Of a stretch of 64,000 nucleotides of DNA, positions 34,831-43,953 are shown one piece after another. The position numbers and the translations under genes are program-made. The notes beneath the pieces were generated by a model, which saw nothing but the letters and a program-made list of their open reading frames with translations, was not told the DNA's origin and did not search any database. This DNA is from Ancrocorticia populi. GTDB lineage: Bacteria; Actinomycetota; Actinomycetes; Actinomycetales; Actinomycetaceae. Position 1 is the stretch's first letter; each line of letters opens with the position of its first letter. Where the stretch lies: contig NZ_QETB01000005.1 in NCBI RefSeq assembly GCF_003123745.1, positions 62,001 through 126,000 of the forward strand, read 5' to 3'.

Positions 34831-36183
34831 TTATTTCGTTGTTGGTGGTATCGGATCATTCGGATTTGAGTCGGGCTCGATGGGGCCGGATGCCGGCGCC
34901 GAACCTGGCTCTGCGCTGGCTGAGGTTGCTGCAGCGCTTGCCGGGGAGAGAACCGTTTCGGGTTCTCCGCCCTTACCGGCCTGCATCTTCTTAGCTAGAT
35001 GGCCGGAGATTGATGGCTTGCCGTGGTTTTTGTTGTACACATCGAACGCTACGGCAATGAGGAGCACGAGGCCCTTGATAACGGCCGTCTTGTCCTGGCC
35101 GACGCCCATGAGCATCAGGCCGTTATTGAGGACCGCCATGACTAGGCCACCGATAACGGAGCCGAATACGGTTCCGATACCGCCAGATACTGCGGCGCCG
35201 CCAATGAAGACGGCCGCAATGGCGTCAAGCTCCCACATGTTGCCGTCCTGCGGGCCGGCCGAGGTGGCACGCCCAACGAAGAGGATGCCTGCGATGGCCG
35301 CGAGGAAGGACATGTTGAGCATGACCAAGAAGTAGGTCTTCTTCGTGTTGACGCCGGAGAGGGCAGCCGCCGCGCGGTTGCCGCCCACTGCGTAGACGTG
35401 ACGGCCGAATGTGGTGCGCTGGGTGATGATGTGGTAAACGATCACCAGTACCGACAAGATCACACCTGGGATTGGGAAGGAGGTTCCCGGACGGCCGGAG
35501 CCGAACAGCCACGTGAGGTATCCGATCACTACGACGATTGCCACGGAGCGGGTCGCTGGTATCCAGATCGGAGCATCGTTGCCGCGCTTGAGTTCCTTGG
35601 CGCGCTTGTGGAACTGGGACCATACCAGGTAGGCGATTCCGATGATGCCGAGAAGTAGGGTGGAGTTGTTCATCATCGTCCAGCCGGGTCCCCATTCGGG
35701 CATATAGCCAGCTCCGAGGGTCTTGAACTCGGAGGGAACCGGTGCGGAAATCGAGCCGGAGATCCAGATGACTAGGCCACGGAAAGCCAGTAGGCCCGCC
35801 AGCGTGGTAATGAACCCTGGAATACCCATTTGGGCGAGCCAGAAGCCATGCCAACAGCCCACGGCAATACCGGTGGCGAGGCCAATCAGTAGGCCAACCC
35901 ACCACGGCACACCAAAGTCGCGGCAGCTGATGGCCACAACCATGCCCACCAGGCCCGAAACCGAACCCACGGACAGATCGATGTGGCCAACCACAATCAC
36001 CATGACCATGCCGATCGCGAGCACCAGAACGTAGGCGTTGCCCGAGATCAGATTCTGGAAGTTGGACGGGGTGAGCATTTTGCCACCGGAAGCGAGTTCG
36101 AAGATAACAACAAGAACAACCAGCGCCAATACCATTGTGTATTGCTGAAGATTGCCCCCGAGGAGTTCTCTCAGTCTTTTCAT
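34831..36183 (-). CDS. mmsB: Sugar ABC transporter permease (MmsB/GguB-like)
   Basis: A 450-residue permease of the branched-chain/ribose type with about ten to twelve helices. It has the family segments GHIDLSVGSVSGLVGMVVAI, GFITTLAGLLAFRGLV and AVFIGGAAVSGGIGTVFGSVIGGLVMAVLNNGL. The C-terminal 45 residues form a Pro/Ala/Ser-rich hydrophilic tail that I do not expect in the family. It starts 14 bases after mmsA and is translationally linked to the binding protein gene downstream. Confidence 0.92.
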   Translation of the reverse strand: MKRLRELLGGNLQQYTMVLALVVLVVIFELASGGKMLTPSNFQNLISGNAYVLVLAIGMVMVIVVGHIDLSVGSVSGLVGMVVAISCRDFGVPWWVGLLIGLATGIAVGCWHGFWLAQMGIPGFITTLAGLLAFRGLVIWISGSISAPVPSEFKTLGAGYMPEWGPGWTMMNNSTLLLGIIGIAYLVWSQFHKRAKELKRGNDAPIWIPATRSVAIVVVIGYLTWLFGSGRPGTSFPIPGVILSVLVIVYHIITQRTTFGRHVYAVGGNRAAAALSGVNTKKTYFLVMLNMSFLAAIAGILFVGRATSAGPQDGNMWELDAIAAVFIGGAAVSGGIGTVFGSVIGGLVMAVLNNGLMLMGVGQDKTAVIKGLVLLIAVAFDVYNKNHGKPSISGHLAKKMQAGKGGEPETVLSPASAAATSASAEPGSAPASGPIEPDSNPNDPIPPTTK

Positions 36184-36197
36184 CTTGTGAGTCCTTG

Positions 36198-37796
36198 TCA
36201 GTTAACGCCCTCGCCAATCGGGACGTCAGTATCATCCGTGGCATCTGGGTCAGTAGCGGTGGTTGAGGTGAGGGTCATGAGGCGCATGAGTTCCTCTTGG
36301 TTTGTTTCGCGGGCATTGGTGACGCCCGTGATTTCGCCTTCGCAGATCGTGTAGATGCGATCGCAAATGCCGAGTAGTTCCGGAAGCTCCGAGGAGATGA
36401 CGATAACGCCGCGCCCTTGATCGGCAAGCTTATAGATCAGCTTGTAAATCTCGAACTTGGCACCCACATCGATACCTCGCGTGGGTTCGTCCAAGATCAG
36501 GAGGTTGGGGTCTGGGTACATCCACTTTGCTAGAACAACCTTCTGCTGGTTTCCTCCCGAGAGCGTGGAAACGCCTGCGCGCACGCTTGGCGTTTTGATG
36601 CGGAGCTCTTCGCGGTACTGTTCGGCAACCTGAGTTTGCTCGTCCAGATTCAAAAGGCCGCCGTGAACGATCGCCTCAAGGTTTGCGCTCACCACTGTCT
36701 TCTCAACAGAATCGAGGAGGTTAAGGCCCAGAGTCTTGCGATCCTCGGGAACATAGGCAATTCCCCTGCGAATAGCGTGCTGGACGTTCTTGAGTTTCAG
36801 CTCCTCGCCGTTCAGCCACATTTGGCCGCCAAGGAACTGGCCGTAGGAGTTACCGAAGAGCGAGCGTGCTAGCTCGGTTCGTCCGGCGCCCATGAGGCCC
36901 GCGAAGCCAACAACCTCGCCCGCCCGTACGGTGAAGGATGAGTGATCGGCCGCGAGGCGATCGGGGATCGTCTCGTGAACAACCGTCCAGTCCTTGACCT
37001 CGAACATCGTCTCGCCATAGTTGGGCGAGTGATCGGGGAAGCGGTTATCGAGTGACCGGCCCACCATCGAACGGATGATTCGGTCCTCGTCTACCTTTCC
37101 GGCAACCACCGGGTAGGTCTCAACCGTCTTGCCGTCACGGAGCACGGTAACCGCGTCCGAAATCGCAGCAATCTCATTGAGTTTGTGCGAAATCATGATG
37201 CAGGTAATCCCGCGGGACTTGAGGTCTCGCATGAGTTCCAGAAGGTTAGCGGAATCTTCCTCATTGAGGGCCGATGTAGGCTCATCAAAGATGAGGAGCT
37301 TAACGTCCTTGGACAGCGCCTTGGCGATCTCCACCATCTGCTGCTGGCCAACGCCAAGATTCTTGATCGGGGTGTTGGGATCGATATCAAGGCCAATGTG
37401 GTCAAGGAGGCCGGTGGTGACACGCCGCTCCTCGTCCCAATCGATGAGGCCACGTGTCCGGATCTCCGAACCCATGAACACGTTTTCCGTCACCGAAAGC
37501 TCCGGAATCAGTGCAAGCTCCTGATGGATGATGACGATTCCGGCTTCTTCCGAAGCCTTGATGTTGTGAAACTTCACCGGCTCACCGTTGAAGTAGATTT
37601 CACCTTGATATGTGCCAGTGGGGTGGACTCCCGAGAGGACCTTCATAAGCGTGGATTTACCCGCGCCGTTTTCTCCACAGATGGAGTGAATGTCCCCTGT
37701 CTGGACCGTCATGGTGACGTTATCTAGAGCGCGCACGCCAGGGAATTCCTTGACGATGTTACGCATCTCTAGGATTGGGGGAGGCTGCTTTGCCAT
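36198..37796 (-). CDS. mmsA: Sugar ABC transporter ATPase with two nucleotide-binding domains (MmsA/GguA-like)
   Basis: A 532-residue protein with two fused ATPase domains. The first has Walker A GENGAGKST near residue 40, LGVGQQQMVEIAKAL and LLIFDEPTSAL. The second, starting near residue 285, has GLMGAGRTELARSLFG (degenerate P-loop), STLSGGNQQKVVLAKW and LLILDEPTRGID. The Asn-rich variant of the second half is typical of sugar importers of the xylG/mglA/mmsA group. It is the first gene of the operon, and its promoter (37852-37880) is followed by an inverted repeat. Confidence 0.94.
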   Translation of the reverse strand: MAKQPPPILEMRNIVKEFPGVRALDNVTMTVQTGDIHSICGENGAGKSTLMKVLSGVHPTGTYQGEIYFNGEPVKFHNIKASEEAGIVIIHQELALIPELSVTENVFMGSEIRTRGLIDWDEERRVTTGLLDHIGLDIDPNTPIKNLGVGQQQMVEIAKALSKDVKLLIFDEPTSALNEEDSANLLELMRDLKSRGITCIMISHKLNEIAAISDAVTVLRDGKTVETYPVVAGKVDEDRIIRSMVGRSLDNRFPDHSPNYGETMFEVKDWTVVHETIPDRLAADHSSFTVRAGEVVGFAGLMGAGRTELARSLFGNSYGQFLGGQMWLNGEELKLKNVQHAIRRGIAYVPEDRKTLGLNLLDSVEKTVVSANLEAIVHGGLLNLDEQTQVAEQYREELRIKTPSVRAGVSTLSGGNQQKVVLAKWMYPDPNLLILDEPTRGIDVGAKFEIYKLIYKLADQGRGVIVISSELPELLGICDRIYTICEGEITGVTNARETNQEELMRLMTLTSTTATDPDATDDTDVPIGEGVN

Positions 37797-37824
37797 ATAA
37801 ACTCCCGCGCTTCTTTGTGGGAAC

Positions 37825-37880
37825 AGAACGAGGAATTCGTTCTATCTGGGAAGCATAGACACTTGGCGCTTTGACTTCAA
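37825..37880 (-). promoter_or_regulatory. mmsA promoter with an inverted repeat at the transcription start
   Basis: On the minus strand TTGAAG (37880-37875) and TATGCT (37857-37852) are separated by 17 bp. Directly downstream, AGAACGA (37825-37831) and TCGTTCT (37837-37843) form a perfect 7-5-7 repeat, placed about +2 to +20. It is a good site for a repressor such as the neighbouring ROK protein. The rest of the 289-bp gap to the ROK gene shows no other gene. Confidence 0.65.
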
Positions 37881-38085
37881 GCTGTAAAGGCAAATTGCTT
37901 TGATGAGTTTTTCAGGAGTTTCCAATGTGTTGAGTGTACCGGTGTTTTTTCGCGGAAATGCCCGGCGTTTGAGGGCGAACCTATGGAAGCGGGTGTCGCG
38001 GTTCTAGGGGTTTACCGGCGGACCCGCGAGGAAGTTGCGGTGGAGACGGACGACGGTAAATCACAAGTGATGATAGCGTTAGACC

Positions 38086-39252
38086 GTGACTACAGGACCC
38101 GGATCGCAAGCTTCATTACGTGAAGCCAATACGGCTCGAGTTGTGGAAACCGTTCGTAAGTACGGACATATCACCCAAGTTGAGCTGACTGCCGCTACCG
38201 GCCTATCTCCTGCCACGATCTCGAATACGGTCAAACGCCTCGTTGCTGAGGGTATGTTCCGTACTGAGAGCACTGTGCATTCTGGTAGGCGGGCACAGTT
38301 GGTGTCCCTTGCCCGCCAAACAGGACTCCTCGCCGGAGTCCAAGTGGGGCGGCGCTCGCTGAGAATCGCGATCTCCGATCCGTCGCTCAACGTTCAACGC
38401 ACGAAGAACATGCCACTACCACAGGCACATAGAGCTGATACCACTTTGGACCGCGCTGCTCTCCTCATCGTGGAATTGATTGAGGATCTGGGCGCAAGTG
38501 TGGATGAGTTGAGGGCAGTGGGTGTATGCGTTGCCGCACCGGTGGACCCCGAAACGGGAATGATCTCAGTTCCAGGCATTCTTCCGGGGTGGGAGGACAT
38601 TGAGATCGCGCCGGTGTTGGGACGTCGCTTGAACCGGCCCGTAAGTGTTGATAACGATGCGAACGCAGCCGCCGTTGCAGAATCACGCCGCGGAGGTCTG
38701 CGCGGGGTCAAGAACGGGATTTACGTGTGCGCCTCCTATACCACGGGGGCCGGCATCATCATTGGTGGAAGACTGTACCGGGGTACTCGTGGGGGCGCCG
38801 GAGAAATCGGGCACATCCAGGTGGATCCGGCCGGACTCATCTGTAACTGTGGTGGGCGCGGCTGCCTGAATACGGTAGTGGGGGCGGACGTTCTGGTGGA
38901 ATCGCTTAGGCTCTCGCGCGGGTACTCGTCACTTGGTGATGTTATTCGGGAAGCCAATGCTGGTGATATCGGTTGCCGGCAGGTGGTGGGCGATGCGGGA
39001 GCTCAGATCGGCGCTGTTCTGGCGGATCAACTGACCGCGCTCGCATCTTCTAGGGTTGTGGTTGGAGGGGAACTCTCCAACACTGGAGATCTCTTCCTTG
39101 GGCCGATGCGTGATGCAGTTGAGAGCAGGCCACTCCTCGCTGGTACCGTTACCTTTGTGGCAGCGCCACTTCAGGGGCAATCTGAACTCGTGGGAGCGTT
39201 GACGCTCGCCTACGATGAACAAGAGCGAGCGAATAAGGCGGTGAAATCGTGA
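38086..39252 (+). CDS. ROK family transcriptional regulator
   Basis: A 388-residue NagC/XylR-type protein. The N-terminal winged helix (about 15-70; ITQVELTAATGLSPATISNTVKRLV) is followed by the ROK kinase-like domain (GVCVAAPVDPETG, SVDNDANAAAVAES, GAGIIIGGRLYRGTRGGAGEIGH), with the zinc motif CNCGGRGCLNTVVG near residue 255. It probably senses a sugar and controls the divergent mmsAB operon, whose promoter carries an inverted repeat. GTG 38086 has TAGCGT (38074-38079) six bases upstream and no ribosome binding site. It overlaps the orphan ATPase gene by 4 bp. Confidence 0.9.
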   Translation: MTTGPGSQASLREANTARVVETVRKYGHITQVELTAATGLSPATISNTVKRLVAEGMFRTESTVHSGRRAQLVSLARQTGLLAGVQVGRRSLRIAISDPSLNVQRTKNMPLPQAHRADTTLDRAALLIVELIEDLGASVDELRAVGVCVAAPVDPETGMISVPGILPGWEDIEIAPVLGRRLNRPVSVDNDANAAAVAESRRGGLRGVKNGIYVCASYTTGAGIIIGGRLYRGTRGGAGEIGHIQVDPAGLICNCGGRGCLNTVVGADVLVESLRLSRGYSSLGDVIREANAGDIGCRQVVGDAGAQIGAVLADQLTALASSRVVVGGELSNTGDLFLGPMRDAVESRPLLAGTVTFVAAPLQGQSELVGALTLAYDEQERANKAVKS

Positions 39253-39989
39253 CCCGGACGCCAATCCTGCAGGTTGAGCATCTGACAAAACACTTCGGGG
39301 CCGTTCAGGCAGTCAACGATGTGAGCTTCTCCGTCTACAGCCACGAAGTTGTTGCCCTAGTTGGGGACAACGCGGCCGGGAAATCGACAGTTGCTCAGAT
39401 GGTTGCCGGAGCACTCACACCTACCGTGGGACGGATCTTGGTGGACGGCGAACCTGTTGCCTTGGCGTCACCACGCGAGGCCTTTGCACACGGAATTGCC
39501 ACTGTTTATCAGCAGTTGGCACTCTGCGAAAACCTTGACGTGACGTCCAATATCTTCCTTGGGCGTGAGATCACGGGGAGCAATGGCCTACTCGATGTCA
39601 AAGAGATGGATCGGCTAGCGCACGGGTACCTAGACCAACTCGGGGGCAGAATCCCCGATGTGCACACTCCGTTGGTAGAGCTTTCCGGTGGCCAGCGCCA
39701 AGGTGTCGCCATTGCACGCACCCTCGTGGCCGATCCGAGAATCCTTGTCATGGATGAACCAACTGCCTCCCTCTCCGTCTCCCAAACTGCAGATGTTCTC
39801 AACTACATCGAGGGGCTACGCGAGATGGGCAAAGGCGTCATCTTGATCAGCCACAACCTTCAGGATGTACGGGCCGTAGCGGACCGGATCATCGTGCTGC
39901 GCCACGGCCGTATTAACGGGGAGTTCCGCTCTCAGGATGCTACCTATGAACAGGTGATTGCGGCGATCACGGGCCTGGTGCACGGCTAG
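39249..39989 (+). CDS. Orphan sugar-type ABC ATPase (single domain)
   Basis: A 246-residue ATPase of the xylG/rbsA N-half type: Walker A GDNAAGKST near residue 38 (usual form GENGAGKST), Q-loop YQQLALCENLDV, signature ELSGGQRQG near 140, and Walker B ILVMDEPTASL. GTG start overlaps the ROK gene stop (GTGA), so translation is coupled. Only one nucleotide-binding domain is present, and no permease or binding protein is adjacent. It may energise another permease, perhaps MmsB, or modulate ROK. This is inference from position. Confidence 0.85.
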   Translation: MTRTPILQVEHLTKHFGAVQAVNDVSFSVYSHEVVALVGDNAAGKSTVAQMVAGALTPTVGRILVDGEPVALASPREAFAHGIATVYQQLALCENLDVTSNIFLGREITGSNGLLDVKEMDRLAHGYLDQLGGRIPDVHTPLVELSGGQRQGVAIARTLVADPRILVMDEPTASLSVSQTADVLNYIEGLREMGKGVILISHNLQDVRAVADRIIVLRHGRINGEFRSQDATYEQVIAAITGLVHG

Positions 39990-40012
39990 CGCTGGGCCTC
40001 TTCCATTAGCGT

Positions 40013-40018
40013 TATACT
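40013..40018 (+). promoter_or_regulatory. -10 element of a leaderless efflux-pump gene
   Basis: TATACT (40013-40018) ends seven bases before the GTG at 40026. No ribosome binding site lies between. This is the best-matching of nine such TANNNT elements found at start codons across the window. Confidence 0.65.
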
Positions 40019-40025
40019 TGGCGCC

Positions 40026-41243
40026 GTGTCAAAAGCTAACAGCAGTTCGGCGGAAGGAACCCCGCTAAACATCGTCATAGTGGTTGCGTGCCTGACAGGG
40101 GCATCCCCGCTGGCCACGGACATGTATCTGGCGGCATTCCCTGCGATGAGGAGCGAGTTTGGCGTCTCCTCCGGTGCTGTTCAGCTCACTATCACTCTGT
40201 TCATGCTCGGATTCGGCGTGGGCCAGTATCTGATCGGAGCACTCTCTGACCTGTGGGGGCGCCGCGGCCTACTTCTCGGGGGAACAGTTCTCGCGGTGGC
40301 GGGTAGCGTGCTCGCCGCGGTGGCACCGACGATCGAACTCCTGTGGCTTGCCCGGCTCATCCAAGGTTTAGGGACGGCTTCCGGGGCAGTGCTCGGGCGG
40401 GCTATCGTGGCGGATACGTCACGGGGCTTCCGGCTGGCCAAGCAGCTCTCACTCATGATGATGATTCAGGGTGTGCTGCCGATCGTTGCGCCAGTGCTCG
40501 GATCGCTCCTCGCGGGGGTGATTGGCTGGCGAGGCATCATGTGGGTGATTGCAGGGTACTCGGCTATCCTGTTGGTCTTCGCCATCTTCATTGTGCCTGA
40601 GACTCTTCCGGGTGAACGGCGGGCCCGAATCTCCGTGGGACGGGCAATGACCGCACCTCTTGATGTCCTGAGATCTGGGCCTTTCCTGTGCTTTGCTTTA
40701 GGCTTCGTGACGGCCTTCGGTGTGCTTTTCGCCTATATCTCAGGATCATCATTTGTACTCCAGAGCGTCTTCGGGCTGAGTCAGACCGGATACGGCCTTG
40801 TTTTTACGATCAACGCGCTCGCGATGGTATCGGGTTCGGCGATCAACGCCCGCCTACTGGGACGATTTACACAGCGTCAACTCACTATTGCGGGAACATA
40901 CGCGTTGGTTGCCGGATGTCTGGCTGCGACTGTCAGCGGCCTTCTTTATCCCAATCTCGCCCTGTTTGTGGGCGCAGTGACTATTGCGTCGCTTGGGGTT
41001 GCACACGTGTTGCCGAATCTCACCAGCCTCGGGCTGGCGGCTCTCCCACGGGAGTCTCAGGGCAGTGGATCTGCGGTGATCGGAACAGGCCAAGCGCTTG
41101 TTGCGGCTTCAACGGCCCCACTTGTTCAAATCGGTGGCGCAATCTCCCCGCTATCAGTTGGCACGGTAATGTTTTGCTTCTCGCTCCTCACAGTGTGTGC
41201 AGTGACCTTCGGCTTTCGGTCCGCTACTTCCGCGGCTTCTTAG
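40026..41243 (+). CDS. Bcr/CflA family multidrug efflux MFS transporter
   Basis: A 405-residue MFS transporter with 12 helices. Bcr/CflA signatures are visible: LATDMYLAAFPAMRSEFGVS near residue 33, the loop 2-3 motif GALSDLWGRRGLLLGG near 75, and RLIQGLGTASGAVLGRAIVAD near 105. It exports drugs or amino-acid-like compounds by proton antiport. GTG 40026 appears leaderless. Its stop region overlaps the end of valS by 20 bp on the opposite strand. Confidence 0.9.
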   Translation: MSKANSSSAEGTPLNIVIVVACLTGASPLATDMYLAAFPAMRSEFGVSSGAVQLTITLFMLGFGVGQYLIGALSDLWGRRGLLLGGTVLAVAGSVLAAVAPTIELLWLARLIQGLGTASGAVLGRAIVADTSRGFRLAKQLSLMMMIQGVLPIVAPVLGSLLAGVIGWRGIMWVIAGYSAILLVFAIFIVPETLPGERRARISVGRAMTAPLDVLRSGPFLCFALGFVTAFGVLFAYISGSSFVLQSVFGLSQTGYGLVFTINALAMVSGSAINARLLGRFTQRQLTIAGTYALVAGCLAATVSGLLYPNLALFVGAVTIASLGVAHVLPNLTSLGLAALPRESQGSGSAVIGTGQALVAASTAPLVQIGGAISPLSVGTVMFCFSLLTVCAVTFGFRSATSAAS

Positions 41244-43887
41244 GCTCGGGCGGGTCTAGCTCGTAAGCGCCAATCGTTACGTCGCCGCCTTCGGAATTCT
41301 CAATTCCGAGTTCGCCGCGCACGTGGGCCGCCTTGACCAGATCGCCGTGGACCAGATCCAGCAAGTCCCTATCTGCCGAATCAACCGCGAGGTTCACCCA
41401 CGCGTACGAGGTGCGCTGAGAGACCTTGTTCTCCGACTTTACCTTGCGCAGCACGGTCAGGGCCTCGCCAGCCACTCGAATAAGCTCGGGATCAGCGCCC
41501 GCGCCCGCCTGCCGGAGTGGCTCCACCTCGGGCCAAGATGCTAGGTGCACTGAAGATGTGCGATACCAGGACCAGACCTCTTCGGTGGCAAACGGGATGA
41601 ACGGAGCCAACAGGCGGAGGAAGGTGTCCACCGCGATGTTCAGGGCAACCTGAGCGGATTTGGCCGCGGGATCATCCGAGTAAGCGCGGTCCTTGACCAG
41701 CTCGAGATAATCGTCGCAGAACGTCCAGAAGTAGGTTTCTGTCAGTTCGAGCGCGCGAGTGTGATCATAGGAATCGAAGGCCTTGGTTGCTCCTTCCACC
41801 ACGTCCGCCAAACCTGCCAGAACTGCGCGATCCACGGGTTCGGTCACGGCCGAGGGATCCAGATCAACCGCAGCGCCCTCGCCAGCCATGGACAGAGCGA
41901 ACTTCGAGGCGTTGAGAACCTTCATGGCGAGGCGGCGCCCGATCTTCATCTGCTGCTCGTCAAACGCAGCGTCAACGCCTAGGCGCGCCGAGGCGGCCCA
42001 GTAGCGCACCGCATCCGAACCATGCTTTTCAAGCAGATTCATCGGTGTGACCACGTTGCCCTTGGACTTGGACATCTTCTTATGATCGGGGTCAAGAATC
42101 CAGCCCGAGATCGCCGCCCGCTTCCACGGGTTCTCCCCGAATTCGAGGTGTGCCCGCACCATTGAGCTAAACAGCCAAGTGCGGATAATATCCTGACCCT
42201 GAGGACGAAGATCCATCGGGTAGACGCGCTGGAACAAATCGTCGTCGTTCAACCAACCGGAAACGATCTGCGCACTAAGCGAAGACGTAGCCCACGTATC
42301 CATAATGTCAATCTCGCCGGAGAATCCGCCGGGCTGGTCGCGCTGGTCCGCGGTGTAGCCCGCCGGGACGTCGCTGGACGGATCGATCGGGAGCTGATCA
42401 GGGGCCGGGGCGATCACCGAATCGAACTGGACCTCGCCGTTATCGGATACCTTGTACCAAACCGGGATGGGCACGCCGAAGAAGCGCTGGCGGGACACGA
42501 GCCAATCGGTGTTAAGGCCGTTGACCCAGTTGTCATAACGCACGTGCATGAAATCGGGGTGGAAGGCGAGCTCGTTACCGGCCGAGATCAGGTTCTTGCG
42601 CAGATCCTTGCCATTAGCTTCTGCGTAAGGGCGGCCGCCGTTGCGGATGTACCACTGGCGGGAGGTGACGATTTCGAGCGGCTTATCGCCCTTCTCGAAG
42701 AAGTTCGTCATGCGCTGGGTGGGCTTGGCTTCGCCAATCATCTCGCCGGAAGCCTGAAGCGCCTCAACGAGCGCCTTGCGGGCGGAGAAGGTGGTCTTGC
42801 CAGCCATCTGCTCGTACATCTCGCGTCCGGACGGATCTGTGATCCAGTCCGGGGTATCGCGGATGATTCGGCCATCCTTCCCCAGAACTGGGCGAGTGGG
42901 CAGTGAGAGTTCGCGCCACCACTGGACGTCCGTGAGGTCACCGAACGTACAGCACATGGCGATGCCGGCGCCCTTGTCCATCTCCGCCGCAGGGTGGGCC
43001 ACAACGGGCAGTCGCACGCCGAACACCGGAGAGGTTACGTAGGTTCCGAACAGGTGCTGGTAGCGATCGTCATCGGGATGGGCGATAAGGGCCACGCACG
43101 CGGGCAGAAGCTCGGGGCGAGTGGTTTCGATGATGACGTCCTCGCCATCCTCACCGTGGAAGGCAACGGCGTGGTAGGCGCCGGGGTATTCGCGGGCTTC
43201 AAGCTCCGCCTGAGCAACCGCGGTCTGGAATGTGACATCCCACAAGCCTGGGGCCTGGTCCTGATAGGCCTCGCCACGCTCTAGGTTCTTCAGGAATGCG
43301 GCCTGAGCAACTTTCTGAGCCTTCGCGCCGATAGTCTGATAATGCTGATGCCAATCTACGGAAAGGCCGAGGCGGCGCCACAGCTCCTCGAACTGGCCCT
43401 CATCGGTTTCCGTCAGCTTCCAGCAGAGCTCGATGAAGTTACGGCGTGAGATCGGCTGCTGATCGGCGAACTTAATGGACTTGCCGTCGCCGCCATCGTG
43501 CGGCGCGACGAAGTCCGGATCGTACGGAAGTGAGGGATCGCAGCGCACGCCATAGTAGTTCTGGACGCGGCGCTCGGTGGGTAGGCCATTATCATCCCAG
43601 CCCATGGGGTAGAACACGGACTTGCCGCGCATGCGCTGGTAGCGCGCAACCGTATCGGTGTGCGTGTAAGAGAATACGTGACCGATGTGGAGCGAACCCG
43701 AAACCGTCGGCGGGGGAGTATCGATCGAATACACCGTCTCACGTGTGGCGCTCCGATCGAACGCGTAGGTCTGCTCATCGTCCCAGCGGCTGGTCCACCG
43801 CTCTTCGATGCCATCGAGGTTCGCACGATCCGGTACCTCCGTGTGAGCGAGGAGTTCGGACCGCTTCTTATTCGTCGAATCAGTCAT
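41224..43887 (-). CDS. valS: Valyl-tRNA synthetase
   Basis: An 887-residue class I synthetase charging tRNA-Val. HIGH-type motif SGSLHIGH near residues 62-69, the editing (CP1) domain in the middle, and KMSKSKGN near residue 604 are intact. The C-terminal anticodon-binding helices follow. The first 30 residues are hydrophilic and variable. The start ATG 43887 is preceded by GGGAG. It converges with the efflux gene with a 20-bp overlap and is divergent from the CofE-like gene. Confidence 0.96.
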   Translation of the reverse strand: MTDSTNKKRSELLAHTEVPDRANLDGIEERWTSRWDDEQTYAFDRSATRETVYSIDTPPPTVSGSLHIGHVFSYTHTDTVARYQRMRGKSVFYPMGWDDNGLPTERRVQNYYGVRCDPSLPYDPDFVAPHDGGDGKSIKFADQQPISRRNFIELCWKLTETDEGQFEELWRRLGLSVDWHQHYQTIGAKAQKVAQAAFLKNLERGEAYQDQAPGLWDVTFQTAVAQAELEAREYPGAYHAVAFHGEDGEDVIIETTRPELLPACVALIAHPDDDRYQHLFGTYVTSPVFGVRLPVVAHPAAEMDKGAGIAMCCTFGDLTDVQWWRELSLPTRPVLGKDGRIIRDTPDWITDPSGREMYEQMAGKTTFSARKALVEALQASGEMIGEAKPTQRMTNFFEKGDKPLEIVTSRQWYIRNGGRPYAEANGKDLRKNLISAGNELAFHPDFMHVRYDNWVNGLNTDWLVSRQRFFGVPIPVWYKVSDNGEVQFDSVIAPAPDQLPIDPSSDVPAGYTADQRDQPGGFSGEIDIMDTWATSSLSAQIVSGWLNDDDLFQRVYPMDLRPQGQDIIRTWLFSSMVRAHLEFGENPWKRAAISGWILDPDHKKMSKSKGNVVTPMNLLEKHGSDAVRYWAASARLGVDAAFDEQQMKIGRRLAMKVLNASKFALSMAGEGAAVDLDPSAVTEPVDRAVLAGLADVVEGATKAFDSYDHTRALELTETYFWTFCDDYLELVKDRAYSDDPAAKSAQVALNIAVDTFLRLLAPFIPFATEEVWSWYRTSSVHLASWPEVEPLRQAGAGADPELIRVAGEALTVLRKVKSENKVSQRTSYAWVNLAVDSADRDLLDLVHGDLVKAAHVRGELGIENSEGGDVTIGAYELDPPEPKKPRK

Positions 43888-43953
43888 GTTGAGTATTCTC
43901 CCACGAACGAAGCGCTTCCCCCAGCTGGGCGCCGGACAAGTAGGCTATGACAC

